In this document: positions 1 to 5,248 of the stretch, in pieces
Layout of the letters: each line of letters begins with the position of its first letter
Position numbering within the stretch: the stretch's first letter is position 1
From: Saprospiraceae bacterium
GTDB lineage: Bacteria; Bacteroidota; Bacteroidia; Chitinophagales; Saprospiraceae
Reading direction: 5' to 3'
NCBI GenBank assembly: GCA_020436865.1
Contig: JAGQXA010000228.1
Span: 1 to 5,248 of the forward strand
Length of the DNA: 5,248 nucleotides
The notes under the pieces: model-generated
The model's database searches: none
Seen by the model: only the letters and a program-made list of their open reading frames with translations
What the model was told of the DNA's origin: nothing
Position numbers and translations under genes: made by a program

Positions 1-75
1 AACGTCAGCAAGAAAAAGTGGGGCATTTTCGGTAAAAAGGACCGCATTAAAAGGTCTGCAACCCTCTCCGGTTAA
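1..75 (+). CDS. C-terminal end of an unidentified plus-strand protein (partial)
   Basis: Frame 1 is open from the window edge to a TAA at 73-75 and reads as the last 24 residues of a protein, beginning NVSKKKWGIFGKKDRIKRS and ending in a short Ser/Thr/Leu/Gly tail. The run is strongly basic (many Lys/Arg), as in tails of membrane-anchored or nucleic-acid-binding proteins, but it is too short to name a family. Its stop overlaps the parE stop on the other strand: both use the palindrome TTAA at 72-75, so the two genes would be convergent with a 4-bp overlap. The alternative is that this stretch is simply downstream of parE. A minus-strand ATG here (about 46-48) opens a short frame to the edge, but its residues look less protein-like. 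I favour the plus-strand reading because it fits a typical compact convergent gene pair. Confidence 0.5.
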   Translation, partial: NVSKKKWGIFGKKDRIKRSATLSG

Positions 76-1994
76 GCTTCGGCCAGGGCTTCGGTATCGA
101 CGGAAGAGGATTCCGCATCCGCAGCATCATCTTCTTTCCCCTCTGTATCGTCTTTCTCGACGCGCAGGTTGTCGATGATGAATTCCTGACGGTCGGGAGT
201 GTTCTTCCCCATGTAGTACTCGAGTACCTGGTCGAGATCGGTATCCTGCCGCAGGGAAACCCGTTCCAGTCGAATATTATTGCCGATGAAATCGCCGAAC
301 TCCGAGGGCGAGATCTCTCCCAGGCCCTTGAAGCGCGTGATCTCGGGTTTGCCCTTGAGCTTCTCGATCGCCGCCTGCTTCTCGGTTTCATTGTAGCAGT
401 AGATGGTCTGGCTCTTATCGCGGACGCGAAACAGAGGAGTCTCCAGGATATGAAGATGTCCGGCCCGCACCAGGTCGGGGAAAAACTGCAAAAAGAAGGT
501 AAGCAGCAACAGGCGTATGTGCATGCCGTCGACATCGGCGTCGGTCGCGATCACCACCCGGTTATAGCGCAGATCCTCGAGCCCGTCTTCAATGTTGAGC
601 GCATGCTGCAACAAATTGAACTCCTCGTTCTGATACACGACCTTCTTGGAGAGCCCGTAGCAGTTCAGGGGCTTGCCGCGAAGGCTGAACACGGCCTGGC
701 TTTGCACATCGCGCGCTTTGGTGATCGATCCGCTGGCCGAGTCGCCCTCCGTGATGAATATGGTGGAAGCCTCGCGCAACTCGTCGCCGACGCTGCGGCT
801 GCTGTCGTTATAGTGCACGCGGCAGTCGCGCAGTTTCTTGTTGTGCAGGTTGGCCTTTTTGGCTCTTTCGTTCGCCAGTTTCTTGATCCCGGCGATCTCC
901 TTGCGTTCGCGCTCCGACTGATTGATCCGCTTCTGCAGTTCTTTGGCTATTTCCGGGTTCTTGTGGAGGAAGTTGTCGAGCTCCTTCTTTACGAAATCAT
1001 TGATGAAGGTACGGATCGTAGGGCCATCGGGTCCGACATCGGTCGAACCTAGTTTGGTCTTGGTCTGCGATTCGAAGACCGGCTCTTCGATGCGCACGCT
1101 GACTGCGGCGATGATGGAGCCCCGTACGTCTTTCGGATCGTAGTTCTTGTTGAAGAACTCGCGCACGGTACGAACGACCGCCTCCTTGAAGGCGTTCAGA
1201 TGCGTGCCGCCTTGGGTGGTATGCTGACCGTTGACGAACGAATAGTACTGTTCTCCGTAATGCTGGCCATGGGTCATGGCAATTTCGATATCATATCCCT
1301 TCAAGTGGATGATGGGGTAGCGCAACTGCTCGTTCGGCGTTTTCCGGCTGAGCAGGTCGAGCAGGCCGTCCTTCGATTGCAGGATCTTCCCATTGAGGTT
1401 GATCTTCAGTCCGGCATTGAGATAGGCGTAGTTCCACAGCTGGTCCTCCAGAAACTCCTGCCGGAATCGATAGCTCTTGAAGATCGAAGGGTCGGGATGG
1501 AAGATCACGCGGGTGCCGTCGGGCTCGTCGGTTTTCTGCACCTTGTGGTCCTTCACGATTTCCCCCTGCTCGAATTCGGCCACCTTCATCTTTCCCTCGC
1601 GGACGGCCTGCACCTTGAAGTACGACGAAAGGGCGTTCACTGCTTTGGTGCCGACCCCGTTCAGACCGACCGACTTTTTAAAGGCCTTCGAATCGTACTT
1701 GCCGCCCGTGTTGATCTTCGACACGCAGTCGATCACCTTGCCCAGAGGTATGCCGCGGCCAAAGTCGCGCACTTCGATCGTGCCGTCGCCCAGTTGAATG
1801 ACGATCTCCTTCCCATATCCCATCACATACTCGTCGATCGAATTGTCGATGACCTCCTTGAGCAGGATATAGATGCCGTCGTCGGCCGAGGAACCGTCTC
1901 CCAACTTGCCGATGTACATGCCGGGGCGCATGCGGATATGCTCCCGCCAATCCAACGATCGTATGTTCTCTTCGGTATAGGTTACATTTGCCAT
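72..1994 (-). CDS. parE: DNA topoisomerase IV subunit B (ATPase/TOPRIM subunit)
   Basis: This is the ATPase subunit of the type IIA topoisomerase that decatenates daughter chromosomes together with ParC, using ATP. From the ATG at 1994 the protein is 640 aa, normal for the family. The GHKL ATPase domain shows the N-box E-V-I-D-N-S-I-D-E (47-55; Glu47 is the expected catalytic base and Asn51 the Mg ligand), DFGRGIP (77-83), and the ATP-lid stretch GLNGVGTKAVNALS (110-123). TQGGTH (260-265) and the transducer loop QTKTKLGS (310-317) follow. The TOPRIM domain has EGDSASG (416-422), LRGKPLN (438-444) and DADVDGMHIR (485-494), giving metal ligands Glu416, Asp485 and Asp487. RFKGLGE (554-560) and PDRQEFI (600-606) close the conserved part. 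There is no gyrase-type insertion in the TOPRIM region. The last ~28 residues are an acidic, low-complexity tail. An in-frame ATG 19 codons upstream (2051) would add residues that do not look like the family N-terminus and would start inside the leader hairpin, so 1994 is preferred. parC does not follow immediately, because a convergent gene appears to end at the stop codon. GyrB is the main alternative; the overall pattern fits ParE better. Confidence 0.95.
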   Translation of the reverse strand: MANVTYTEENIRSLDWREHIRMRPGMYIGKLGDGSSADDGIYILLKEVIDNSIDEYVMGYGKEIVIQLGDGTIEVRDFGRGIPLGKVIDCVSKINTGGKYDSKAFKKSVGLNGVGTKAVNALSSYFKVQAVREGKMKVAEFEQGEIVKDHKVQKTDEPDGTRVIFHPDPSIFKSYRFRQEFLEDQLWNYAYLNAGLKINLNGKILQSKDGLLDLLSRKTPNEQLRYPIIHLKGYDIEIAMTHGQHYGEQYYSFVNGQHTTQGGTHLNAFKEAVVRTVREFFNKNYDPKDVRGSIIAAVSVRIEEPVFESQTKTKLGSTDVGPDGPTIRTFINDFVKKELDNFLHKNPEIAKELQKRINQSERERKEIAGIKKLANERAKKANLHNKKLRDCRVHYNDSSRSVGDELREASTIFITEGDSASGSITKARDVQSQAVFSLRGKPLNCYGLSKKVVYQNEEFNLLQHALNIEDGLEDLRYNRVVIATDADVDGMHIRLLLLTFFLQFFPDLVRAGHLHILETPLFRVRDKSQTIYCYNETEKQAAIEKLKGKPEITRFKGLGEISPSEFGDFIGNNIRLERVSLRQDTDLDQVLEYYMGKNTPDRQEFIIDNLRVEKDDTEGKEDDAADAESSSVDTEALAEA

Positions 1995-2025
1995 ACGTGC
2001 AGAAGTTACTAAAGGCGCTAAAGAT

Positions 2026-2069
2026 AAAAAAAATCGCCCCCGACCGCGCATCCAATACCGGGGCTTTTT
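2026..2069. terminator. Bidirectional terminator-like hairpin in the parE leader
   Basis: Plus-strand GCCCCCG (2036-2042) can pair with CGGGGC (2059-2064), one C bulged, around a 16-base loop. It is flanked by eight A (2026-2033) on the left and five T (2065-2069) on the right, so either strand gives a GC stem followed by a U run. Read on the minus strand, the stem ends two bases before eight U, which is a classical intrinsic terminator shape. It lies between the presumed parE promoter and the parE start codon, not at the end of any gene seen here. It may therefore act as an attenuator in the parE leader or as an insulator between the divergent genes. The structure is read directly; the function is inferred. 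Confidence 0.5.
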
Positions 2070-2131
2070 GTTATACCGACAACAGAACTACCCAAAAGGC
2101 GTCAGGGGACCGGCTCCCGGCAGAAAGTACA

Positions 2132-2162
2132 CAAAAATACGGTATTTTTTCAAAATTTTCAA
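2132..2162 (-). promoter_or_regulatory. Bacteroidota-type promoter for parE
   Basis: On the minus strand TATTTTTG (2139 down to 2132) matches the Bacteroidota -7 consensus TAnnTTTG at every fixed position. TTG (2162 down to 2160) lies 20 bases upstream, within the usual spacing for the -33 element. Transcription would begin near 2125, giving a leader of about 130 bases before the parE ATG that includes the terminator-like hairpin at 2026-2069. The local sequence is AT-rich, unlike the flanking genes. The call rests on the motif match only. Confidence 0.55.
2133..2149. repeat. 17-bp palindrome over the parE -7 box (operator candidate)
   Basis: AAAAATAC (2133-2140) and GTATTTTT (2142-2149) are perfect inverted repeats around a single G at 2141. 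The left arm is almost the whole of the parE -7 element read on the other strand, so a dimeric regulator bound here would block or shape parE initiation. The symmetry could also arise by chance in AT-rich DNA, since most of each arm is a homopolymer run. No regulator gene is visible in the window. Confidence 0.35.
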
Positions 2163-2200
2163 CAATTTGTTTTAGACCCATTGCATTTGTTTCAATCCGC

Positions 2201-2728
2201 ATGAAGCAACGTCCAGACCTTCGACACCCGGCTATCCGGACCCTGCATCTGGCTGTTCTACAGGAATGGCGCTGGCAGATGGTCGCGCTCTTCCTCTTGC
2301 TCGGAGCGGGGGCAGCGCTGGTCTGCGTATTCTTCCGGCAAAATGCCATTCTCACGGCGATCGGACTGCTCTGTCTATTGGCGGCCATACGAAGTATGCG
2401 ACAATTGGCCGGCAATTACCGGGTCGAGAACAACCGGCTGTTCCAACTTCTCTGCCGGCGTCCCGGCGAGATCGTCTGGATCTACTCGGTCGTCACCCAA
2501 CGCATGCCGTTCGGACTGGAATTCACGCGGCACGGGATCTTGTATTTCAGGCTGCTCGACGGCGACCAAATATCCATCAGCCTGCCGGAAAGCCAGCTCC
2601 GCCTCGTCACACACTACCTGCGGCGTTGCCTGCCACATGCCACTTTCGGCTATAGTCGCGATCGCGAACAGTGGTATCTGGCCTCTCCGCATCTGCTGCT
2701 GCGGGAAGAACCCGGCGCCGGCAAGTGA
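2201..2728 (+). CDS. Two-helix membrane protein with a C-terminal soluble domain, unknown function
   Basis: The protein is 175 aa from the ATG at 2201. A short basic, amphipathic N-terminus (1-26) is followed by two hydrophobic segments, about 27-45 and 49-64, separated by a short turn containing Arg46, so it is a helical hairpin in the inner membrane. Residues 65-175 are soluble and mostly beta-strand-like, with regular alternation in the stretches IVWIYSVVTQRMPFGLEF (91-108), GILYFRLLDGDQISISL (112-128) and an ending with a helix (SQLRLVTHYLRRCLPHATFGYS). This two-helix hairpin plus small beta domain resembles bacterial PH-like membrane proteins, but that assignment is by shape, not by a diagnostic motif. 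The frame is open upstream to 1988, but that extension crosses the parE promoter and hairpin region, so the ATG at 2201 is preferred. It sits 70 bp before the carboxylase homologue on the same strand and is probably co-transcribed with it. Confidence 0.75.
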   Translation: MKQRPDLRHPAIRTLHLAVLQEWRWQMVALFLLLGAGAALVCVFFRQNAILTAIGLLCLLAAIRSMRQLAGNYRVENNRLFQLLCRRPGEIVWIYSVVTQRMPFGLEFTRHGILYFRLLDGDQISISLPESQLRLVTHYLRRCLPHATFGYSRDREQWYLASPHLLLREEPGAGK

Positions 2729-2798
2729 GACAAGCGCCCCAACAAAACACCGCTTGGTTGGGATCCGATTCCTGAGGCACAATTCGTACCTTTCTTCC

Positions 2799-4202
2799 AT
2801 GTTCCATTCCTTCCGTTCGAAGCTCTTTCGGCCGGTAGATATCGCTTCGCTGGTATTCTTCCGGATCGCCTTCGGCCTGCTCCTGTGTATCGACCTCGCG
2901 GAGAGTTGGATCACCTACGGCCTGTTGCAGGGCGCATACGACCCGGAGCGGTTCCGCTTCAAGTACTTCGGCTGGGAATGGGCCGAGCCGCTTCCCGAGC
3001 CCTGGCTTTCACTCGTGTTTTGGATCGGCATGTTGTCGGCCCTGGGCATAGCGGCCGGGTTTGCCTATCGCTGGACATCGCCCCTGGCAGCCCTCGTATT
3101 CGGATATGTCTTTCTGCTTGAAAAGTCGCATTACCTCAATCACGGCTACCTGATCTGCTGGATCGCCGGATTGATGACCTTCCTGCCAGCCAACCGCGCC
3201 TTCTCGGTCGACGTAGCGCGCAGTCCGGACCTGCGCCGCAGGCAGATCCCATTCTGGTGCCTGTTCCTCTTGCCCTTCCTGATGGGTGTCGTGTATGTCT
3301 ACGGCGGCCTCGCCAAATTGAATCCCGATTGGCTAAGGGGCGTCCCTCTCCTCTACTGGCTACAGCGACGGGCCGATCTGCCGGTCATCGGCCCCTTGCT
3401 CGCACAAGATTGGGTCGCCTACTTCATGAGCTACGGAGGACTCCTCCTCGACCTGTTCGTAGTGTTCTTCCTGTTACGCGCACGCACCCGCAACTGGGCG
3501 CTCGGATTCGTGCTCTTCTTCCACCTTTCGAATACGCTTATCTTCAACATCGGCGTTTTCCCCTGGCTTTCCATTGCGTTGACCCTCCTGTTCTGGCCAC
3601 CGGATACGCCGCGCCGTTGGGTCGAGGGATTGGCCAGGCACTCCGCTTTTGTCGGCCGCCTAAAGGAACGCTGGCAACGCCATATATCGTCGTCCGAGGC
3701 CGGATCCCGGCCGCTCTGGCAAGCATCCATGCGGCTGCGACCCGCCATCGCCGGCGCCGTGGCCATGCTCTGTGCCTTCCACCTCCTGTACCCCCTGCGA
3801 CACCACCTGATCCCCGGGCCGGTGGCCTGGACGGAAGAAGGTCATCGCTTCGCCTGGCGAATGATGCTGCGATCGAAGAACGGCGGCGGAGAATTCACCG
3901 TGATCGATACCAAGACCGGGGAAACATTCGCCGTAGACCCGGAAGATCATCTGCTGAAACGTCAGGCCCGCAAGCTATACACGCACCCCGACATGATCCT
4001 TCAATTCGCGCATTTCCTGCGCGACGAATGGATCCGGAAGGGCCATCCGGAGGTGGAAGTGTATGCCCGGATCCGCGCCCGCCTTAACGATCATGCTTAT
4101 CAGTTTCACGTCGACCCGGAAATAGACCTGGCTTCCAGGGAATGGTCGCCCTGGCGGAAGTCGGATTGGATCACGGAAATGGCGGAAGAAAGTAGAAAAT
4201 AG
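2799..4202 (+). CDS. Vitamin K-dependent gamma-carboxylase-like membrane protein (HTTM domain)
   Basis: This is a homologue of the enzyme that, in animals, uses reduced vitamin K, O2 and CO2 to convert protein Glu to gamma-carboxy-Glu. The protein is 467 aa, with hydrophobic segments at about 15-33, 68-90, 93-107, 114-130, 152-171, 206-226, 232-249, 252-266 and 314-331, and a C-terminal soluble domain from about 340. LEKSHYLNHGYL (107-118) places His115 where human His160 lies. GLAKLNPDW (170-178) places Lys173 where the human catalytic base Lys218 lies. FHLSN (241-245) and IGVFPW (251-256) are further family blocks. The C-terminal part keeps FAWRMMLRSK (351-360), RKLYTHPDMILQFAHFL (391-407) and the DPEIDLASREWSPWRKSDWI block (439-458), all matching the animal enzyme as I recall it. 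It stops there, whereas the human protein continues for some 200 residues. The N-terminus (LFRPVDIASLVFFRIAFGLLL) is family-typical, which supports the ATG at 2799; the upstream in-frame ATG at 2343 lies inside the preceding gene. The cell's menaquinone is the likely quinone cofactor (inferred). Substrate and true activity are unknown. Confidence 0.9.
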   Translation: MFHSFRSKLFRPVDIASLVFFRIAFGLLLCIDLAESWITYGLLQGAYDPERFRFKYFGWEWAEPLPEPWLSLVFWIGMLSALGIAAGFAYRWTSPLAALVFGYVFLLEKSHYLNHGYLICWIAGLMTFLPANRAFSVDVARSPDLRRRQIPFWCLFLLPFLMGVVYVYGGLAKLNPDWLRGVPLLYWLQRRADLPVIGPLLAQDWVAYFMSYGGLLLDLFVVFFLLRARTRNWALGFVLFFHLSNTLIFNIGVFPWLSIALTLLFWPPDTPRRWVEGLARHSAFVGRLKERWQRHISSSEAGSRPLWQASMRLRPAIAGAVAMLCAFHLLYPLRHHLIPGPVAWTEEGHRFAWRMMLRSKNGGGEFTVIDTKTGETFAVDPEDHLLKRQARKLYTHPDMILQFAHFLRDEWIRKGHPEVEVYARIRARLNDHAYQFHVDPEIDLASREWSPWRKSDWITEMAEESRK

Positions 4203-4217
4203 GGAGACGAAGAGCGT

Positions 4218-5174
4218 TCATGGATCGAAGAAGCGGATGATCAGCCCCCCTTCTCCGACGATCCAGCCTTCCTGCCCAACGACATGCACGTCGTAAAGAT
4301 CGGCTTCCGGCAGATTTCCGGCCACCTGCCATTTGTCGCCGCCGTCGATGGTTTTCCAAAAAACGCCATGGTCGCCTACGATATATCCCCGGAATTCGTC
4401 GACGAAGAAGACCGAACGAAAAGGCTCGCCAGCAGAGAACACTCCCCCGCCCTTGCGCAACCTTTCCCATCGATGCCCGCCATCTGTTGTTTTGATGATG
4501 GTGCCATTGAACCCGACGGCATAACCGACCGACGCACTCGGGAAGTGCACCGACCGGAAAAAGTCGCCGTCGATCGGATTGGGGGTCCAGGTCAGGCCCG
4601 CATCGTCGGAGCGCAGCACCAGCCCGTAGCCGACCGCATGTACCGTCTGCTCGTCGGAAAAGCAAACCCCGTTGAGCTCATGCTCATAGACGTGGATCGT
4701 ATCCAGGTCCATGCCGGGTCCGATGCTCACGATCACGCCGTTGGCATAGGCCTGCCCCCCCACCATGACGCCCCGGCCGTCTTCGCGAAAAGAAAGGTCG
4801 CGCATCTGCTGCCATTCCGGGAAGCGAAAGAAATTCCAGTTGCCCGACGGTTCGTCTTTGCGGAACAGGTATCCGTCGATACCGGAACAATAGCCCCGTT
4901 GCCCCTCATCGAAATACAGCCCGTACAACAACTTATTGGTCAGGGAATCGGCCTGCCAGGTGATGCCGCCGTCGGCCGTGGATAAAGACACGCCCAAGGT
5001 CCACGTCTTCCCGCCGACCGCAAAACCATGTTGCGGATCGAGAAAAAAGACGCTGGTCAACAACTCGTCGGTGTTGGAGAGCTGTTGGTCCCACATGAGT
5101 GCGAGCTCCTCCTTACGGCAGGCCAGGAGCGACGTCAAGATCAAAACACCGATCGTCCAACGGAATACTGACAT
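4218..5174 (-). CDS. Predicted surface lipoprotein, seven-bladed Ycf48/BNR-like beta-propeller
   Basis: The protein is 318 aa. The N-terminus is a lipoprotein signal: one Arg, a hydrophobic core (about 7-18) and the lipobox LLAC with Cys19. The residues after Cys are R-K-E-E, which fits the K-(D/E)2 surface-export signal described for some Bacteroidota, so it may be flipped to the cell surface (inferred). The mature part is a set of seven similar units at about 40-74, 84-115, 125-162, 168-197, 207-236, 253-282 and 293-316. Each has a strand, a G-[YFW]-x-x-G turn (GFAVGG, GYCSGI, GYAVGF, GYIVGD, GWIVGE), and in most an Asp-box-like ending such as TTDGGHRW or TIDGGDKW. This is the pattern of Ycf48/HCF136-like and BNR-repeat propellers, which bind proteins or glycans. 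In non-photosynthetic bacteria no photosystem role applies, and the ligand is unknown. It is convergent with the carboxylase homologue across 15 bp. The ATG at 5174 directly precedes the signal peptide. Confidence 0.85.
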   Translation of the reverse strand: MSVFRWTIGVLILTSLLACRKEELALMWDQQLSNTDELLTSVFFLDPQHGFAVGGKTWTLGVSLSTADGGITWQADSLTNKLLYGLYFDEGQRGYCSGIDGYLFRKDEPSGNWNFFRFPEWQQMRDLSFREDGRGVMVGGQAYANGVIVSIGPGMDLDTIHVYEHELNGVCFSDEQTVHAVGYGLVLRSDDAGLTWTPNPIDGDFFRSVHFPSASVGYAVGFNGTIIKTTDGGHRWERLRKGGGVFSAGEPFRSVFFVDEFRGYIVGDHGVFWKTIDGGDKWQVAGNLPEADLYDVHVVGQEGWIVGEGGLIIRFFDP

Positions 5175-5197
5175 TCGATCTGTTCTTAAAACACCCC

Positions 5198-5204
5198 CAA
5201 AATA
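5198..5204 (-). promoter_or_regulatory. Possible -7 box of the propeller lipoprotein gene
   Basis: Minus-strand TATTTTG (5204 down to 5198) resembles the Bacteroidota TAnnTTTG box but is one base short in the spacer. A poor -33 candidate (TTTT) lies about 22 bases further upstream. Initiation would fall near 5191, leaving a leader of under 20 bases before the ATG at 5174. The match is imperfect and this is a weak call. Confidence 0.25.
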
Positions 5205-5221
5205 CGGGAATCGCGGCGAAG

Positions 5222-5248
5222 ATGGTAAAATTCATTCTCCTGCGCTCC
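5222..5248 (+). CDS. Possible N-terminus of a divergent plus-strand gene (partial)
   Basis: An ATG at 5222 opens a frame that runs to the window edge and reads MVKFILLRS. A Lys followed by a hydrophobic strand (FILL) is common at the N-terminus of Rossmann-type proteins such as glycosyltransferases, but nine codons are not enough to identify anything. It would be divergent from the lipoprotein gene with 47 bp between the two start codons. The sequence may equally be non-coding upstream DNA. Confidence 0.3.

Noticed and set aside
1200..2012. A 270-codon open frame on the plus strand, antisense to parE; similarly 450-1052.
   Set aside because: The parE frame on the other strand carries every expected topoisomerase motif. 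Long antisense frames are expected in GC-rich coding DNA, and these translations show no recognisable domain.
2182..2189. TGCATTTG as a -7 box for the 2201 gene.
   Set aside because: The key A of TAnnTTTG is missing and only a TTTC lies at the proper -33 distance. The true promoter for this gene is not evident.
2738..2762. Inverted repeat CCCAAC/GTTGGG between the small membrane protein gene and the carboxylase gene, as a terminator.
   Set aside because: The stem is only 6 bp with a 13-base loop and no T run follows, so it is not a convincing terminator.
2787..2794. TACCTTTC as a -7 box for the carboxylase gene.
   Set aside because: It mismatches the consensus at the last G, the nearest TTG is 26 bases upstream, and a start site about 7 bases downstream would fall at or inside the start codon.
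2343..2798. N-terminal extension of the carboxylase frame to an ATG at 2343.
   Set aside because: The extension lies inside the 2201-2728 gene in another frame, is rich in Ser/Arg/Cys without structure, and the family N-terminus begins right after the ATG at 2799.
2375..2914. A 179-codon minus-strand frame over the small membrane protein gene.
   Set aside because: It spans two plus-strand genes and the gap between them, has no domain, and its composition fits an antisense shadow.
4284..4985. A 233-codon plus-strand frame opposite the propeller lipoprotein gene.
   Set aside because: The minus-strand frame has a signal peptide, lipobox and seven regular repeats. The plus-strand translation has none of these and is best read as a shadow.

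Overview
The window looks like a chromosomal segment of a GC-rich member of the Bacteroidota. The pointers are a ParE-type type IIA topoisomerase subunit of the form usual in that phylum, a matching -33/-7 promoter pair of the Bacteroidota type (TTG ... TAnnTTTG) upstream of it, no convincing Shine-Dalgarno sequences before the genes, and a lipoprotein whose Cys is followed by a K-E-E stretch like the surface-export signal known from that phylum. A finer placement (for example Saprospiria or Cytophagia) cannot be made from this sequence alone. I see no mobile element, CRISPR array, tRNA or rRNA.

Layout, left to right. Bases 1-75 hold the Lys-rich C-terminus of a probable plus-strand gene whose stop shares the tetranucleotide TTAA with the stop of the next gene. 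Bases 72-1994 (minus) encode a complete DNA topoisomerase IV subunit B (parE, 640 aa). The 206-bp divergent intergenic region (1995-2200) is AT-rich compared with the genes. It holds a good parE promoter, a 17-bp palindrome lying on that promoter's -7 box, and a terminator-like hairpin flanked by A and T runs inside the presumed parE leader. Bases 2201-2728 (plus) encode a 175-aa protein with two membrane helices and a soluble C-terminal domain. Bases 2799-4202 (plus) encode a 467-aa membrane protein that is a clear relative of vitamin K-dependent gamma-glutamyl carboxylase (HTTM domain). Bases 4218-5174 (minus), convergent with it after only 15 bp, encode a 318-aa lipoprotein that reads as a seven-bladed Ycf48/BNR-type propeller. 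Bases 5222-5248 may be the first nine codons of a divergent plus-strand gene.

The two plus-strand genes at 2201-4202 probably form a two-gene transcription unit (70-bp gap, no terminator seen), so the small membrane protein and the carboxylase homologue may be co-expressed. The most interesting item is the carboxylase homologue. It keeps the residues that align with the catalytic Lys and His of the animal enzyme and keeps the C-terminal WSP...W block, but ends where the animal enzyme continues for a further large domain. No obvious substrate protein is encoded in the window. ParE is housekeeping and seems unrelated to the other genes.
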